64,000 bases of DNA from Stictocephala bisonia. Lineage: Eukaryota > Arthropoda > Insecta > Hemiptera > Membracidae. Location of the stretch: positions 243,501-307,500 of the forward strand of contig JAQJVL010000667.1 in NCBI GenBank assembly GCA_035578905.1, read 5' to 3'. A program made the translations under genes and the position numbers. Each line of letters opens with the position of its first letter. The first letter of the stretch is position 1. Under the pieces are notes generated by a model that was not told where the DNA came from, made no database searches, and saw only the letters and a program-made list of their open reading frames with translations. Below are positions 24,836 to 37,210 of the stretch, piece after piece.

Positions 24836-27116
24836 AGTAACTCCATGTTTGGTATAGTCATGGTTGGTGTTTCGTAGGAAGTCTTTCTAAAGAGGTGCTA
24901 TTTTTGTTTTCGTTTAAGAGATTCAATGATTTTTATTTGTTACAATTTCGATTTCCGATTGGGATTTTTTTAAATGATCCGTAAAGTTTATATTACGCTA
25001 TGCATTTTCTTTCTCTGACTATCTATATTTAAATTTTAATTATGTCCTCATTGCCTCCACAACTATTCTTAACGTTAATGACCTAACGTTCTAAGTATAA
25101 ACCACAAGGAAAACGTAATCATTGTTGGTAAATACAACAATGTACATCCAGAATTGTACACCTCACTTTAAAGCCATCACATTATGAAGGTGATCCAAGC
25201 ACAGGACAGATTCACCAAGCCATGTAATCATCCTTCCCAACCACAACCTTCATCCTGTAAGGCGATATCCTTGACTAAAATAGATTACATCTTGAATGGA
25301 CTCAGAGAGTTGTTTGATGAAACATGTCCTTGAATAGACTATTTGTATATCGGAGAGAAAGTTTAGCAAGATAATAATTCTTCAAAATTTCATTCAAGGA
25401 CATTAAATATTAGTGAAAGAGTAAAAACGTCATCTTCAATACTAATCTATATGACTATTTTAGAGTACACAGAATCAAAATACGTGTATAAAATTAAAAA
25501 AATGCTAATGGTAGAAAAACTAAAAAGATAAATAAATTGAATTAATTAGTAACTAGGAGGCATCCCTGCACGATTCACATACTAACAACTGCAGGTTAAT
25601 TAAATAAATAAAATAACTACATTATATTACCATTGAAACCTTCAAATTCAATAGGAAGGAGTCCTACAATCGAATGTGAATAAAACATGGCTAACAGCAT
25701 TCCCTGGTTCAACACTGTAAAAAAATATAACCTCCTCAATATTACAAACATGATTGTTTACATTCCAGCAGCTGTTAAACTCTTTTGGAAATCAATATTT
25801 AAATTTGACAGCTGTGACTTCTATTCGTTTAAATTCTCTCTCCAAAATACGTAAGTATTTTGAGGGCTTCCTACACCCTTCAGGGTGAAAATATTGAAGA
25901 ATTAAGACCTAATTTCACAACTACGAAAGAGGCAAATATTTGAACACCTCGACCGTTTAAATTAGTCAAGATATCAGGGAGGAGTTGTGTTAGCGAAAAA
26001 CTGCTTCACATATTATATATAAGGATATTCACTGTAACAAAACTAGATAAAAGTCTCTACTAAAAAATATGAGTGAAACAAAAACACAATCAGCTGTTCA
26101 GTAACAACACGATTAAAATTAATATCAACAACGATAAGGTCTGCTGAATCTAAAAGAAAGTCGTTTGTCTCACTGGAGAAGCACGCCTGTCTATCGAAGC
26201 TGTGCGTCGAGGGTCAGTTTAGGAAGTTTAAAAAATAGTTAAGTGACTTAAGAAAACTGTCAGCCAGCTTTTTTGTTCTACCTTGATTAACACAATATAT
26301 TATATGTTTTACGTATAGCATTTAAAATATAGAAATGGCAATCTAGAGAAGTAATTGTATTTCATTCGTAAATACAAAAATCGTTTTGGATTTAGATATA
26401 AGATTTATCATACGAGTATTTTACCTATAATTGATTTAGACTTGATAGGCTAGCCTTCAACTATTAAAGAACTGAAACCATAATTTCACTATAAATATCT
26501 TCTAATATTGCGATGTAATATTTTAGATTAATCATTACAATTTTGTAATAAAATGTACGAAAATACTTGTAAAATTGTTGTATAGTCAAAGTATAGTTTT
26601 GTAATTAATAAAAATATTGCATACTAAGAACTATTTAAAACAAAATAATAGTTTATTTTTAAACCTAATTTCACTTTGAACAATAAGCTTTAGTTTTATA
26701 ATATTTCATAATAATACGTAATTCTATTGCTTATACCTAACCATAATTTGTTATTTTCGTGAATAATTCATAACGCTTTTCGTCGTAAATTTTATAGCTG
26801 TATTCATAAACATGAAAGGTACTTAATAACACCTTCAATGAAGTAAATAATGTTGTACTAGTGTGTTTTAAAGTAATAAATAAGTCAAAAATCACGAATA
26901 AATATATAAAATACATGTTTTATATATTAAGGCGCGTGTATTGCATTTATCCACGTGTGATAGGTTTGGATTATAAATATAATAAGGTTGAATCTGACTT
27001 TATAAGGAAATACCCGAATATAAATGACACTTTAATTACTTAAGAATGAAAGAAAGTAAATAGTATTTTAATTAATTGATACATTCATAGGTAATATTAT
27101 AGCTTTATAATACCAA
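24836..27116. other. AT-rich DNA, no supported gene
   Basis: Locally GC-richer patches at 25170-25330 and 26150-26225 were read on both strands. The second is open for about 60 codons on the minus strand but lacks clear splice borders. Nothing is supported. Confidence 0.4.
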
Positions 27117-27345
27117 GGGGAAGAGGCAGTTGCCCAGCTGGCCAAGGCATCAGGACTTTTACCTGAGTTAGAGATGGGGCAAGTTTGAATCCTGGCACTA
27201 CTGTTATCCTGGCACCATCAGTATCATTCACCTTGTACTGTACAGGTTCTCCCCCTTACTCTGATAAGTTTCCTGAATATATCAATAGTGTACTGGGGAT
27301 GATTGGAGTACGATTCAAAAGGCGATTAAAACAGTACGCATATTC
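27117..27345 (+). mobile_element. tRNA-derived SINE
   Basis: The head matches a tRNA-type pol III promoter: A box 'ttgcccagctgg' (27130-27141) and B box 'agtttgaatcc' (27182-27192), separated by 40 bases. The first roughly 80 bases read like a tRNA from D-arm to T-arm. The body that follows is GC-richer than the flanks and ends in AT-rich DNA near 27345. A 78-codon open frame over the body is a by-product. The element differs from the SINE at 12.2 kb. Confidence 0.7.
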
Positions 27346-27502
27346 CCCTTTATTTAAAATACAGTTTACGAGTTTTTTTGACACAACCCCTTTAAAAACT
27401 TCGTATTTGTTTGTAAAATAACAATAGTTACCAACAATTACAGGATCTAAGCGTCATTACTTGATACGCTTAGAGTAATGCTAAGTGCTAACACATGTGC
27501 CA

Positions 27503-27560
27503 TTGTTCGTGTATGGGTAGGCGAATGGGTCAATACAACTGTACTAGAATGTGTAGTACA
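27503..27560 (-). repeat. 36-bp minisatellite family, single-unit relic
   Basis: The words 'gttcgtgtatgggtaggcga' and 'gggtcaatacaactgtac' are one and a half units of the family in minus orientation. A (GT)-rich microsatellite follows directly. Confidence 0.65.
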
Positions 27561-27607
27561 TGTGCGTGTGTGTGCGTGTGCGTGTGCGTATGTGTGTGTG
27601 TGTACAC
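27555..27607. repeat. (GT)n-rich microsatellite
   Basis: Imperfect 'gtgtgcgtgtgcgtgtg' run adjoining the minisatellite relic. Confidence 0.9.
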
Positions 27608-28529
27608 ATGATATTTCATATTTCTACGAAATATCAGCTAGGGGAATGAGGTCGGGGAGAGGGAAGGTCGCGGACTTGATTGGAATGCGGAAAACTCGTC
27701 ACTAGGTCACCATATCGATGGTTATCAGTCGTTTAAATGGCTTAAGGGGATTTAAATGTCCGCGCCCATTATTTTGAGAAAGTTCAATTGTTGTATGATT
27801 TTTGCCAATTTTGAAATCACGAACTGCATTAAAAATATGTATTCAATCAGCATTTTTAAAATAATTAAATGCTTCCAAATCTAAACTAACTTACATTTAT
27901 TAGCACACCCATATATATCTAGCTTCCATTAGCTCAACTCACAAAGAGAGAAGTTAGTTGGAATTTCCATCAGCCTGCTTGTTTAATAATTCAGAACTTT
28001 AATGACAGTGAGATAAATATAGTGAACTAAGACAGGACAATCAGTTGATTTATTATTTTTAGGACTGTTAGCTAAAATTACTTATCCTTATTTGAGGTTA
28101 GAATTAAGTGCACTAGGCCAGGGATTAGTATATTGGAGAGATAGTACATCCGCGAACTTACCTTAGAAGACAAGTTCACTAACACCAGAGTAGTAGTAAC
28201 ATACATAAAAGAAAAACATAATCTCACCAATTTTCTGTGTCACTGGCACTTTCTTCAGGTGAGTAGAGAGTCTATGCCAGTGGCACAGAAAATTTGTGTG
28301 ATTTTGTGTTTCTTTTGTGTATGTTACAACTACTCTGGTATTATCCTTATTTGAAGAATCGTTAGGTAACCTATTATACGAAAACTGAAATTAATATTTA
28401 TTAGAGATATTAGTATAAATTTAATATTGTAGCCTAAAGGTGTGTTATGATTATAGTACATAATAATAAAAATGATACATTTTTCTCTATAATTATAATC
28501 TATATATATTATATTGCCATTATTCATCA
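27608..28529. other. AT-rich DNA with a short inverted stretch
   Basis: At 28200-28330, 'aaaagaaaaacataatctcacc...ttctgtgtcactggca' and 'tgccagtggcacagaaaatttg...ttttgtgtttctttt' form an imperfect inverted repeat centred near 28255. It is probably an old foldback element or MITE relic. Otherwise nothing recognised. Confidence 0.5.
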
Positions 28530-28900
28530 CTAAGACATCGATCTTAGAGATATGTGCGAATATGAGAGGCAAATGAAAGTGATGAGTGTACATGGACGAC
28601 TTTAGTCATCATTACTAACTAAGGTAAAATGTTCCTTAGGTAGATCCATTTATGAATAGCCCAATAGTATGGACAACTAAGGGTCCTATAACTTTTACGT
28701 GGAATCCGAACCATGTAGTATAGTATTGGTTTGATTTTCAGCTAACTCACAAGTCATATACTTAGTTCTCTTCCATACATAACATACAGACTTTGACTTC
28801 CACCCAACATGGATACCCAATATATATCTCTAGTAGTGTCTCATCGATAGCAACCATTGAGTGGACGCCATTGCGGTATAAAAAAATTAAATTTTCCGAT
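28530..28900 (-). repeat. Dispersed repeat family B, minus-strand copy
   Basis: Its reverse complement follows the family B landmarks: 'actcaatggttgc', 'gacactactagag', 'atgttgggtgg', a T-arm-like 'ggttcggattcc', then the 'cactcatcac' 3' end. It directly precedes family C at 28925. Confidence 0.7.
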
Positions 28901-28924
28901 GTTTATATTATCTAATTATGAAAT

Positions 28925-29465
28925 GATGACATTTTTACTTTCACCCATATTCGACAAAATTTTTTAAAAGTTAGTATAAAAATCCATTTTAGGGTCCCCT
29001 GAACCCAAAAAAAGTGGTTTAATGAAACATATTTTTGATGTCTGTCCGTATGTGCGTCGGTCTGTGTGTATGTGCACTTAGACCAAAAGGATCGATCAAT
29101 TTTTGTGAAATTTGGAATGAAGGTGTATTTATGGGATGTCTCCAGACCGGTTTTCAACTTTTTGAAATTTTATTTTTTTTTATTTTTATGGACAAAAAAC
29201 ATTAAAAAATGGAATATTCTCAAAAACTGCTGTAACGATTTTGATTGCATTTTCAGGAAATATGTTAATTACAATTCAAAATATCTTAGTAAAAACCGAA
29301 TTTCTCCAACTTGACTAGTTTTTGAGATATGGCAAAAAAAAAAAACATATTTGGGAATCAAACTGGTAATTTTCAAAATTTTAATTTTTTAGTGCTTAAA
29401 ATGGGGGAAAGTTTGTGCCAATTATTTGGAACCATTTATTTGTCTTATAATTTATTAGCACTACT
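28925..29465 (+). repeat. Dispersed repeat family C, longest plus copy
   Basis: Matches 41135-41665 in reverse and its 3' half matches 7132-7395. Landmarks are 'ggggtcccctgaaccc'-like, a 'gtctgtccgtatgtgcgt' stretch, 'gtgaaatttgga', 'tatggacaaaaaac', and 'gggaatcaaactggtaattt'. A short peptide pattern is visible in neighbouring copies, but no intact frame is conserved. Class unknown. It is probably a nonautonomous transposon or LINE 3' end. Confidence 0.7.
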
Positions 29466-31277
29466 AGGATACAATTTTTTTAGTTTTTTTCTCTTTCTGG
29501 GCTAATAATATTTTTTAACTTTGACTTTATGAGACAATGGTCCAAACCCATCAATCCAAATTTATTTGATCCTCCCGGAATATGAAACCGTGACTCCCTG
29601 GAACAAGGACTGGAGGCACTGGACTAGGAGGGGTATTAAGATTGAATATAATTTTGTTTTAATAACCAACATCTTAAAAAACCCCATTTTTAAAATGTTG
29701 ATATAATGTTAAAGTTTTTTACCTATACATTTTATGACCTAGTCGTTTAAGCATTAATTATTTACAAGCTTTCTAAAAATAAATTTAATTTTAATAGTAG
29801 ACTCTTTGGACAAGTTTAGTAGATTTTAACATATAAAATACAATAATGGCAGAGTTGCTGTTCAACAGATAAATACAATAAGTTATACTTCATTAACCTA
29901 CATTATATTATAGTTCATGACAAAAGTACAGTAATTATTTATTCCTTGAAAGTTCCTAAAAATAAATAAAGGCTACACTTTGCCTTATGGAACACGGCAG
30001 CCCAGATTTAATTTACATACAAGACAAATTGTGCAGTGTCTAATGTGTTGTTATCATTCAGAACACCATCTCTGTGAATTGTCAAGAGAGTAGGGATGGC
30101 CTGAGAGACCAGTCTGTAGGGTCAATAGGTTCAGGGATCGTTCCCAAGGTTCATTGATAGGCATTGCCCAGTCCAGCAAATCTCATTTCCACCTCCCAAG
30201 GGAACACTCCAGGTTATATTTAAAACAACTGGTTATATCTTGTACCATATTTTTTCACTGTACCAAGATCAATGGTACATTTATTTCCCTTACAAATGCT
30301 CTATATTAACTAAAATTGGAATTGTGTTCAACTAAATGGATTTATTAATATTTAAATGTTAGCCATGCTAGCCATGTTATACTTTTGTCTAATTAACCAT
30401 GACTATATTTAGTTTATAATTAATGCATTAAAAGACATAAAAATAACAATTGTATAACGATGTTAGGTCTCTATTGCTAAGATAAACATTGTTGATTGTC
30501 GCCAAATCTTCTAAAACATTGTTGATTGTCACCAATACTTCTAAAAGATTGTCTCTTACTATGTTTTAGATTTTTTCATATCTTATAATGGCACCAGTCA
30601 TAACGTCAGAAACATTTACGACTTAATTATAAAAATTACAAAGTTTAGCGTAGTTTCATTACTTTATTACATGTTTATAATATAAAAGTGAAGAATAAAG
30701 AGTTACTTTATGTCATGAAACTGGTTATTATCTTTATTTCTCGAGAAACATTTTCATGAAGACTTTATAGCAATTCCGCAACATGGCTTTGATATTAACA
30801 TCCCTTCTACTATAATTATTTCAATATACGCAGAATAATAATGGCAGTTAATACGCTCTTTTCGTCTTGAATATGTTCTAGACTAATAAAATTTGTATTG
30901 CATTTTAACAATTCTGTTTAGTATAAATTAAATAACTAACCTCTTGTTTAAAAAGAATAACAACAAAATTATATAAAATAATTAAGGATAAGGGCCTTTA
31001 TTCATAAAGTGGTCAACATCTAAATTCTCAAAAATACATTTTAGTATTGTACATTTATTTATAACTATTTAACAATAATAATATATTTAATTTGTTTAAA
31101 TTCCTGAATACATTGAAAGCATACACAAACATTTTTTCTAAATCTTTCTCTTCTTTTCTCAAGTACAAGATTTTCTCTTATACGAAGTGAATGATGGTAT
31201 ACATAATTAATATAAATGTAGATGATGCATAAAGAATAAGTGTAACCAATATTCAAACTTTACTTCTACCATATATA
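29466..31277. other. AT-rich DNA, two minor features
   Basis: 30090-30215 is GC-richer. 'atggcctgagagacc' followed 40 bases later by 'ggatcgttccc' resembles A and B boxes of a leucine-tRNA-type SINE head, at low confidence. At 30488-30548 a 36-bp segment ('aacattgttgattgtc') is tandemly doubled. No gene seen. Confidence 0.4.
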
Positions 31278-31950
31278 CCAAATGAAATATTCTGCTGATT
31301 GTAAAATGAACTTTGTATCTCAAGACATACTTTTAATATTGTATATTGGCAATATAATATTTAAATAGGTACTTTCTTTTTTCTCATGGGATGTTTTTGT
31401 AGATACACTTAAATTAAAATCACGAAATACATAATTAATTTAGTATGTTTATTTGTATATGAAAAGAACAAAACTGACCACAGAATTCTCAAAATACGTG
31501 AAATATTCAAAGAACCCCCGACGTCATATTTATCATTTCCGATGGCAGCTGTAAAGTATATTTATGACACTCTGAAGCCATAAATAACGTAACGTCTCTC
31601 TTATTGTCAATAATATCTTTATAAACTCAAAGAAAAACTGTCTCAGTGACAATGGTTTGTATATTGGAACATGAATAATATTTTGTTATTACAGAGTCAA
31701 GTTTCAATATTACATTGGCTACCGAATATGGGGTTTTGATTACATATCTCTATAAAATACTAAAATTTATATATTTACTGTCATGTTTTTCCTTTCAAAT
31801 AAGGCAATCTATTTCTCTACTAGAAACAATAAAATATTTTTTTCTGAGATTGCTTTCCTTACACTCTCCCTAATATTCCCTCAGACGTATACACTATTAT
31901 ATAGATTATGTGTAAAAAATTATAGTTTGAAGTTTTAGTACACTTATTTT
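31278..31950 (+). repeat. 673-bp direct duplication, copy 1
   Basis: Aligns with 34098-34770 at a constant offset of 2820 with no gap. I count roughly two dozen substitutions, clustered in the last third. The borders are sharp: left 'ccaaatgaaatattctgctg', right 'cacttattttt'. No terminal inverted repeats or LTR-type TG...CA ends. Confidence 0.9.
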
Positions 31951-34097
31951 TTAAGTTTTTAAATTAAAAGTTGTCTCAAATATTGTCACCAGCTGCTAAT
32001 TCCTAAGCTCTAAGAATGTAACAAAAAGTTATATTTGACGTTTATAAGCAATGATATCCTGTAAACTATTTGGAAATCTTGAATGTTAGATTAAGAGACA
32101 TTTAAGCTAACTCATTCAATAATCAATATGAATTCCATTTATTCTTATTATTTAGTTGTTTATTTTTATTTAAAATATATTACTAAATCATCACTTTTAA
32201 CTGAATCAAAACATATACTGAGGTAATATAATTTAAAAAAATACTATTAAAAATGTCATAAAATCACATTATATAGCATCAATGATAGTAATAAATATCT
32301 AAATGCAACTAGCAAAGTGGTATTTACAGGGAAATAGTTTTGTGATAATGTACAGTAATAAATAAGCACTTATTTGAAATATATCTATTTACCGAAAGTT
32401 AAAAAAATCTAATAATAAAATATAACTAACTACAACTGAACTCTTGTCTTAAGTTTATTGACTAAAACTATAGTAATATAACGGCTTTGTCGACAAATGT
32501 TCAGTAAACTTTAAATTGGCCTTATCCGAGGTAACTTTACTACTTCACTTCCAGTACAATAAACAGCACTTCATCAACTGCACGCATTGCGTTCTCATGG
32601 AAATTCCAGATGATCGTTTCGCTAAACTAACAATCGATCAATAGTCCTCTTTATTAGAATTCTTATTTATTATAATGTTTGTGAGGCGAATTCAACAGTG
32701 GTCTCATACACACAAGAGGCCTTAGATGTCAGTACATAGTAAATTTGGATACAGAAAAATATATTTTTTTTCAATCTCTGGGTTTTAAAGTGATAAACGT
32801 ATTACATTGTAGATTAAAGTATTTTATTTCGAGTGCCTTTAATTTTGAAATTTTCTGTTTACATTTTTCCCTCAGTTGTTAAAATCTGTGCACGGATTCT
32901 TTAATCCAAAACAGGGCTTTTGTTCTTTCTGGAATTTGTCACTTATTCTTTCGTAAGGTCCACTCTGGTTCAATTGTATAACACCCCAACTTTAAACTCT
33001 TGCCTGGCTTGTTGTGGGATGACAAACAACCGTGCTTTGTTTTGGCCTTAGTTATTGTCACCCCTATCTGATTACACTAAGCTATGAGCTTTCACAATAA
33101 TTTCTGCTAAAAACAGTACGAATATTGTGTATTATGAATGTGACAAGTATCGATCGATATTTTATATCAGTGAATTATTTTGGTTTCAAACAAACAATCA
33201 AAGCTGGCTTTGCTTAACAAATGTTTAATTAATCAATATTATTATTTTTAATAGGAACATAAAAAAAACTGTGCTGACCACTTTTATTCTGTATGTTTTG
33301 TATCTAAGGTGACTCTTGACTGTAGTAATAAGCAAATAGCCTTGCAATATGACCTATTAAAAATCACTAAATGTTTATTATACAAGAACTCGCGGTGTTC
33401 AGCGCTAATAAATGCTTGTTGACAAATCATTTGTTTTTCATGTTCACCCCTAAGGTTTGTCGGAAGGGTAGGTATGCAATAGCTGTGTGTCCAGGAGGAG
33501 ACCTTTCGACCAAGTACTCAATATAAGTGACTACATGAATTTTATTGCGCCATAGTGGTGCGCCAGTTAAAAACACCATCAGCTTGGAGGAACTATTTTT
33601 GGTTACAGTTTCGCTGTCGAGATGTTGTTTTTGCCTTAGGATGTAAACAGAAGAGATTATGTTTACTCTGGTAACATTGTTTTTATCAATGTTCTACCAA
33701 ATGCCTAGCAATAAATCAATATAGATATAGATGATTAACAATTTGTTTTTAACAGGACATTCTTAAATTTTATTTTAACAAATGCAGATTGTTATTTTAA
33801 ATTGAACAGTAAAAATCTGAAAATGTGTGACTTATTTAGTTTCTTAATGGATTCTACATTCTTAAATGTAATGTTGTATAGAAAAGAAACATAAAGTTTA
33901 AAAATATTCTCTATTATAAAAGTTATTATATACTACATTGATTAAAAATTTTATTAATGTTATCATATTGTACGTTCTGTTAGAAGGTTAAAAACGTTAC
34001 AAATAATAAATGTTTAGTCATTAAGATTTCTGTTAACCTGCTGTATTTTATTTATTCAGTATATAAAAATAAAGAATTTTGTTTCAGTCATTTTGTT
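31951..34097. other. Interval between the two 673-bp copies
   Basis: AT-rich, with no pol, gag or other retroelement frame, which argues against an LTR retrotransposon. One exon-like island lies at 33427-33634. Confidence 0.5.
33427..33634 (-). CDS. Candidate terminal exon, unknown protein
   Basis: On the minus strand a pyrimidine-rich acceptor ('tctcttctgtttacatcctaag', boundary at 33635) opens a frame of 68 codons ending in TGA at 33427-33429. The peptide contains 'VFLTGAPLWRNKIHVVTYIE' and then 'YLVERSPPGHTAIAYLP'. Its composition is balanced and unlike translated AT-rich DNA. The frame is open for about 25 further codons upstream of the acceptor. The opposite strand also has open stretches, so strand is uncertain. 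It could also be a piece of an unrecognised mobile element. Confidence 0.35.
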
Positions 34098-34770
34098 CCA
34101 AATGAAATATTCTGCTGATTGTAAAATGAAATTTGTGTCTCAAGACATACTTATAATATTGTATATTGACAATATAATATTTAAATAGGTACTTTCTTTT
34201 TTCTCATGGGATGTTTTTGTAGATACACTTAAATTAAAATCACGAAATACATAATTAATTTAGTATGTTTATTTGTATATGAAAAGAACAAAACTGACCA
34301 CAGAATTCTCAAAATACGTGAAATATTCAATGAACCCCCGACGTCATATTTATCATTTCTGATGGCAGCTGTAAAGTATATTTATGACACTCTGAAGCCA
34401 TAAATAACGTAACGTCTCTCTTATTGTCAATAATATCTTTATAAACTCGAAGAAAAACTGTCTCAGTGACAATGGTTTGTATATTGGAACATGAATAATA
34501 TTTTGTTATTACAGTGTCAAGTTTCAATATTACATTGGCTACCGAATATGGGTGTTTGATTACATATCTCTGTAAAATAATGAAATTTATTTATTAACTG
34601 TCATGTTTTACCTTTCAAATAAGGTAATCTATTTCTCTACTAGAAACAATAACATATTTTTTTCTGAGATTGCTTTCCTTACTCTCTCCCTAATATTCCC
34701 TCAGACGTATACAATATTTTATAGATTATGTCTACAATATTATAGTTTGAAGTTTTAGTACACTTATTTT
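34098..34770 (+). repeat. 673-bp direct duplication, copy 2
   Basis: Partner of 31278-31950. The 66-codon minus-strand open frame inside (34327-34527) is interrupted in the other copy and is not supported as a gene. Confidence 0.9.
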
Positions 34771-34984
34771 TCCCTTATAATTCTGACATTGTAATGGCAG
34801 CCGTTGAACTGGAAAAAAATATCAAAATAATGTTTTTGTTTATAGTTGTTTACTATTTATTATGAGTTTAAGTTGAGTTTTAAAAATAACTTTACGATAA
34901 TTGTTTGGAGTATAATAATAATCATTTGGTAAATGAATTAATTTGGTTAAATTTGTAGGTCAAATATGTTTAACAGATTAGTCA

Positions 34985-35842
34985 CCTACTGCAACCCACC
35001 CTCGTACTATCAAAATATTGCTGGAACCATCAAGGGTGGGTGCGAAGGCGGACGACAAAAAACAAAAAAAACACAAGTTGAATGGCAAAAGTATTGTTTA
35101 TTACAACAAAAATAAAACACATATAATACAAAAGTATAAAAAAACAGTAAGTTACAAAAAAATAAATAAATAAATAAAACAAATTAAAACATTTACGGGC
35201 AAAACGGGCCGTTTTGATATTTTTAATAGGCCTATAGTTTTTGATGTTTTGCAACAAGGTTTTGATGTTAACAGAGTTCTCGAAGGCTGTGTACAAAATA
35301 TTTTCCCATTAGGAGCCGCCCTATATCACCCACAGGATTCGTTGGAATTGTTAACTTAATTTTTTTTAACTCTTCTAAATTGGCCAAATCTTCCGAATTA
35401 ATTTTGTTCCCGAGCCCCGTAATTTGATGCCGTTTACGTCCTTTTGTACTTTCATTAATTTATTGTTTTTATGTTATTGTTTTATGTTATTGTGTTTATG
35501 TGTGTAGTTATTATTTGTATGTATTCCTGTTTCGTTAGTATTAAATTTATCTGTTGTTAAATTTTTTATATTCATACTTTTTTCGGTAAGGTCTATAACA
35601 TTTATTAAACCTAAAACGAGCAAGAGCTTAATATTGATCGGTAATTATTATTATTTTCTATATTTGCTATCTATTTTCTGCCTTAAATATTAAATTATTT
35701 TGTTACCACTTTAATTTAAGTTTTAAGTAAACTATATGTTGGCCACAACTTGTGTTTTTTGTGTCCTTCTGAGTACGATGCCTTCGCACCCGCCCTCGGT
35801 AGGCCTAGCATTTGATTTAACGAGGGTAGTAGCAGTGCGTAT
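34985..35842. mobile_element. Nonautonomous element with long inverted termini
   Basis: The left end (34985-35085) and the inverted right end (35745-35842) share 'actgc', 'acccaccctcgt'/'actaccctcgtt', 'gggtgggtgcgaaggc'/'gggcgggtgcgaaggc' and 'acacaagttg'. The inverted termini are about 100 bp long. Within each terminus a smaller inverted motif ('ccaccctcg' against 'aagggtggg') recurs. The 650-bp interior is AT-rich and noncoding. Target duplication is not clear, so the superfamily is open. A foldback-type DNA transposon is the best fit. Confidence 0.7.
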
Positions 35843-35892
35843 GAAGAGCAATCTACTGGAAAAAATATTTTATTTCTGTGTCTTTTGATAGT

Positions 35893-36012
35893 TTATTGAA
35901 CTATGGTATTGACGCACCCATTCACAAATACAGGTACAGTTTTGTTCATCTCCACCCACCCAGCCATATATAAACTGTTATTTTCACCAACTCACCCTAA
36001 CATGAACATTTC
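35893..36012 (+). repeat. 36-bp minisatellite family, diverged relic (about 3 units)
   Basis: The words 'ggtattgacgcaccca', 'aggtacag' and 'ccacccacccagccat' mark three decayed units. Confidence 0.6.
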
Positions 36013-36431
36013 TGTTGTTAGTGTGAATTCAAATTGTCAGTAAACATTATGGGGAAATAGAAAATACGAGATGATTAAAAAATATTATTAAATTTATTAA
36101 ATATTAGCCTGTTAAATATAGTCATGTCAAAATACACAATAATCTGCAGTAGTAAATGTTGCTACAAGGTCAGAATAAATCTGTAGAGACACTGTTAAAA
36201 ATTCAGACTAACTGTCACCTTAGTTAACTGATACAATTACCCAAAAGTAAGGACTACTATCCTAGCTCCTAATTTATTGTAACTTGTGGCAAGAGTAATG
36301 TACCACATAGCTTTCGAAGCCAGTTACTAAACTATTAAACATTTTAAAATGCACCAATAAACAATGTCCAAATAAAATAAAATTTGAAGAACAATATATT
36401 TGTTTCTTAGAGTTTAAATATCGATCTCCCG
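36013..36431. other. AT-rich DNA, no gene
   Basis: Lies downstream of the LINE relic on the minus strand and may include its decayed 3' untranslated part. Confidence 0.4.
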
Positions 36432-36600
36432 TTACAAAGCAAAATCCAAGTTTCGTATCCATTTAATATTGCTTCACGGATTGAATGAGGAGCAGCTGAA
36501 AAGAACGCAATGGGCAGTTATTAACTATGTGATCCATAGTTTGAACTTCACTAGCAGCTGAAATGTCACTTGAAGAAAGAGTATCTCTCACTACTAATAG
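36432..36600 (-). pseudogene. LINE reverse-transcriptase C-terminal relic
   Basis: The minus strand reads 'QTMDHIVNNCPLRSF', which fits the QTxxHIxxxCP zinc-knuckle-like motif near the C-terminus of many arthropod non-LTR reverse transcriptases. After one frameshift it reads 'IKWIRNLDFAL' and a stop at 36432-36434, which fits the usual last residues (AIxWIxxLDxxL) of those proteins. Upstream reverse-transcriptase domains are absent, so the copy is 5'-truncated and dead. The clade cannot be set from this short piece. Confidence 0.75.
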
Positions 36601-37210
36601 CTTTTAGAGCCCAATTAGATTAAGTGCCAAGTATATAATGTTATATAAACATTATGATAATTATATTTAAAAACAAAACTTAGAACATTCAAACATGTTG
36701 TTTAACTAGACGACTAGTTAAAAAGATTATTCAAATAAAATATTTTTTTAGAATTATTGATATTTTTTTAAATATTCAACATCATACAATACGCCATAAT
36801 ACAATTTATTAGCTTTTATAAAACACCCTGTAAATCCAAAGCAATACAGCAATTTATTTGTTAAACGAGCTAGATTACAAATTAAAGAAAATACATAGCT
36901 TAGATCTTTTATAATTCCGTTTTCCTGTTGCCACTTCCTCAGACCATCAACTAGGCTTACAAAATAGTTAAAGTGGTGTCAAGGTTTCATTATTTACCAA
37001 CTAGTGAGCAACGTTGCTCAGTTCAGTTATTGGCAGTTTCTGGAATGGAGCGGTTGTCGTTGGAATTTATAATTAACGTTACTCAAAACTTTCATGGCTT
37101 GCATATAAATAGTTTCCACTTGTAACCTTATTAATGAACTATTTTATATACAAAATTTGTATATTAGTAATATACTATGTTTTTGTATTACATATCTTAC
37201 GTCCAATTAA
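36601..37210. other. AT-rich DNA, no feature seen
   Basis: Nothing recognised between the LINE relic and the Helitron-like element. Confidence 0.4.

Noticed and set aside
26150..26225. Roughly 60-codon minus-strand frame over a GC-richer patch
   Set aside because: No acceptor or donor fits its limits, and downstream codons become AT-driven. Chance open frame not excluded.
30090..30215. Leucine-tRNA-type SINE head
   Set aside because: A and B boxes are both imperfect and no second copy is in the window. Mentioned but not called.
31278..34770. LTR retrotransposon with 673-bp LTRs
   Set aside because: No TG...CA ends, no primer-binding site or polypurine tract seen, no gag or pol in the interval and no target duplication.
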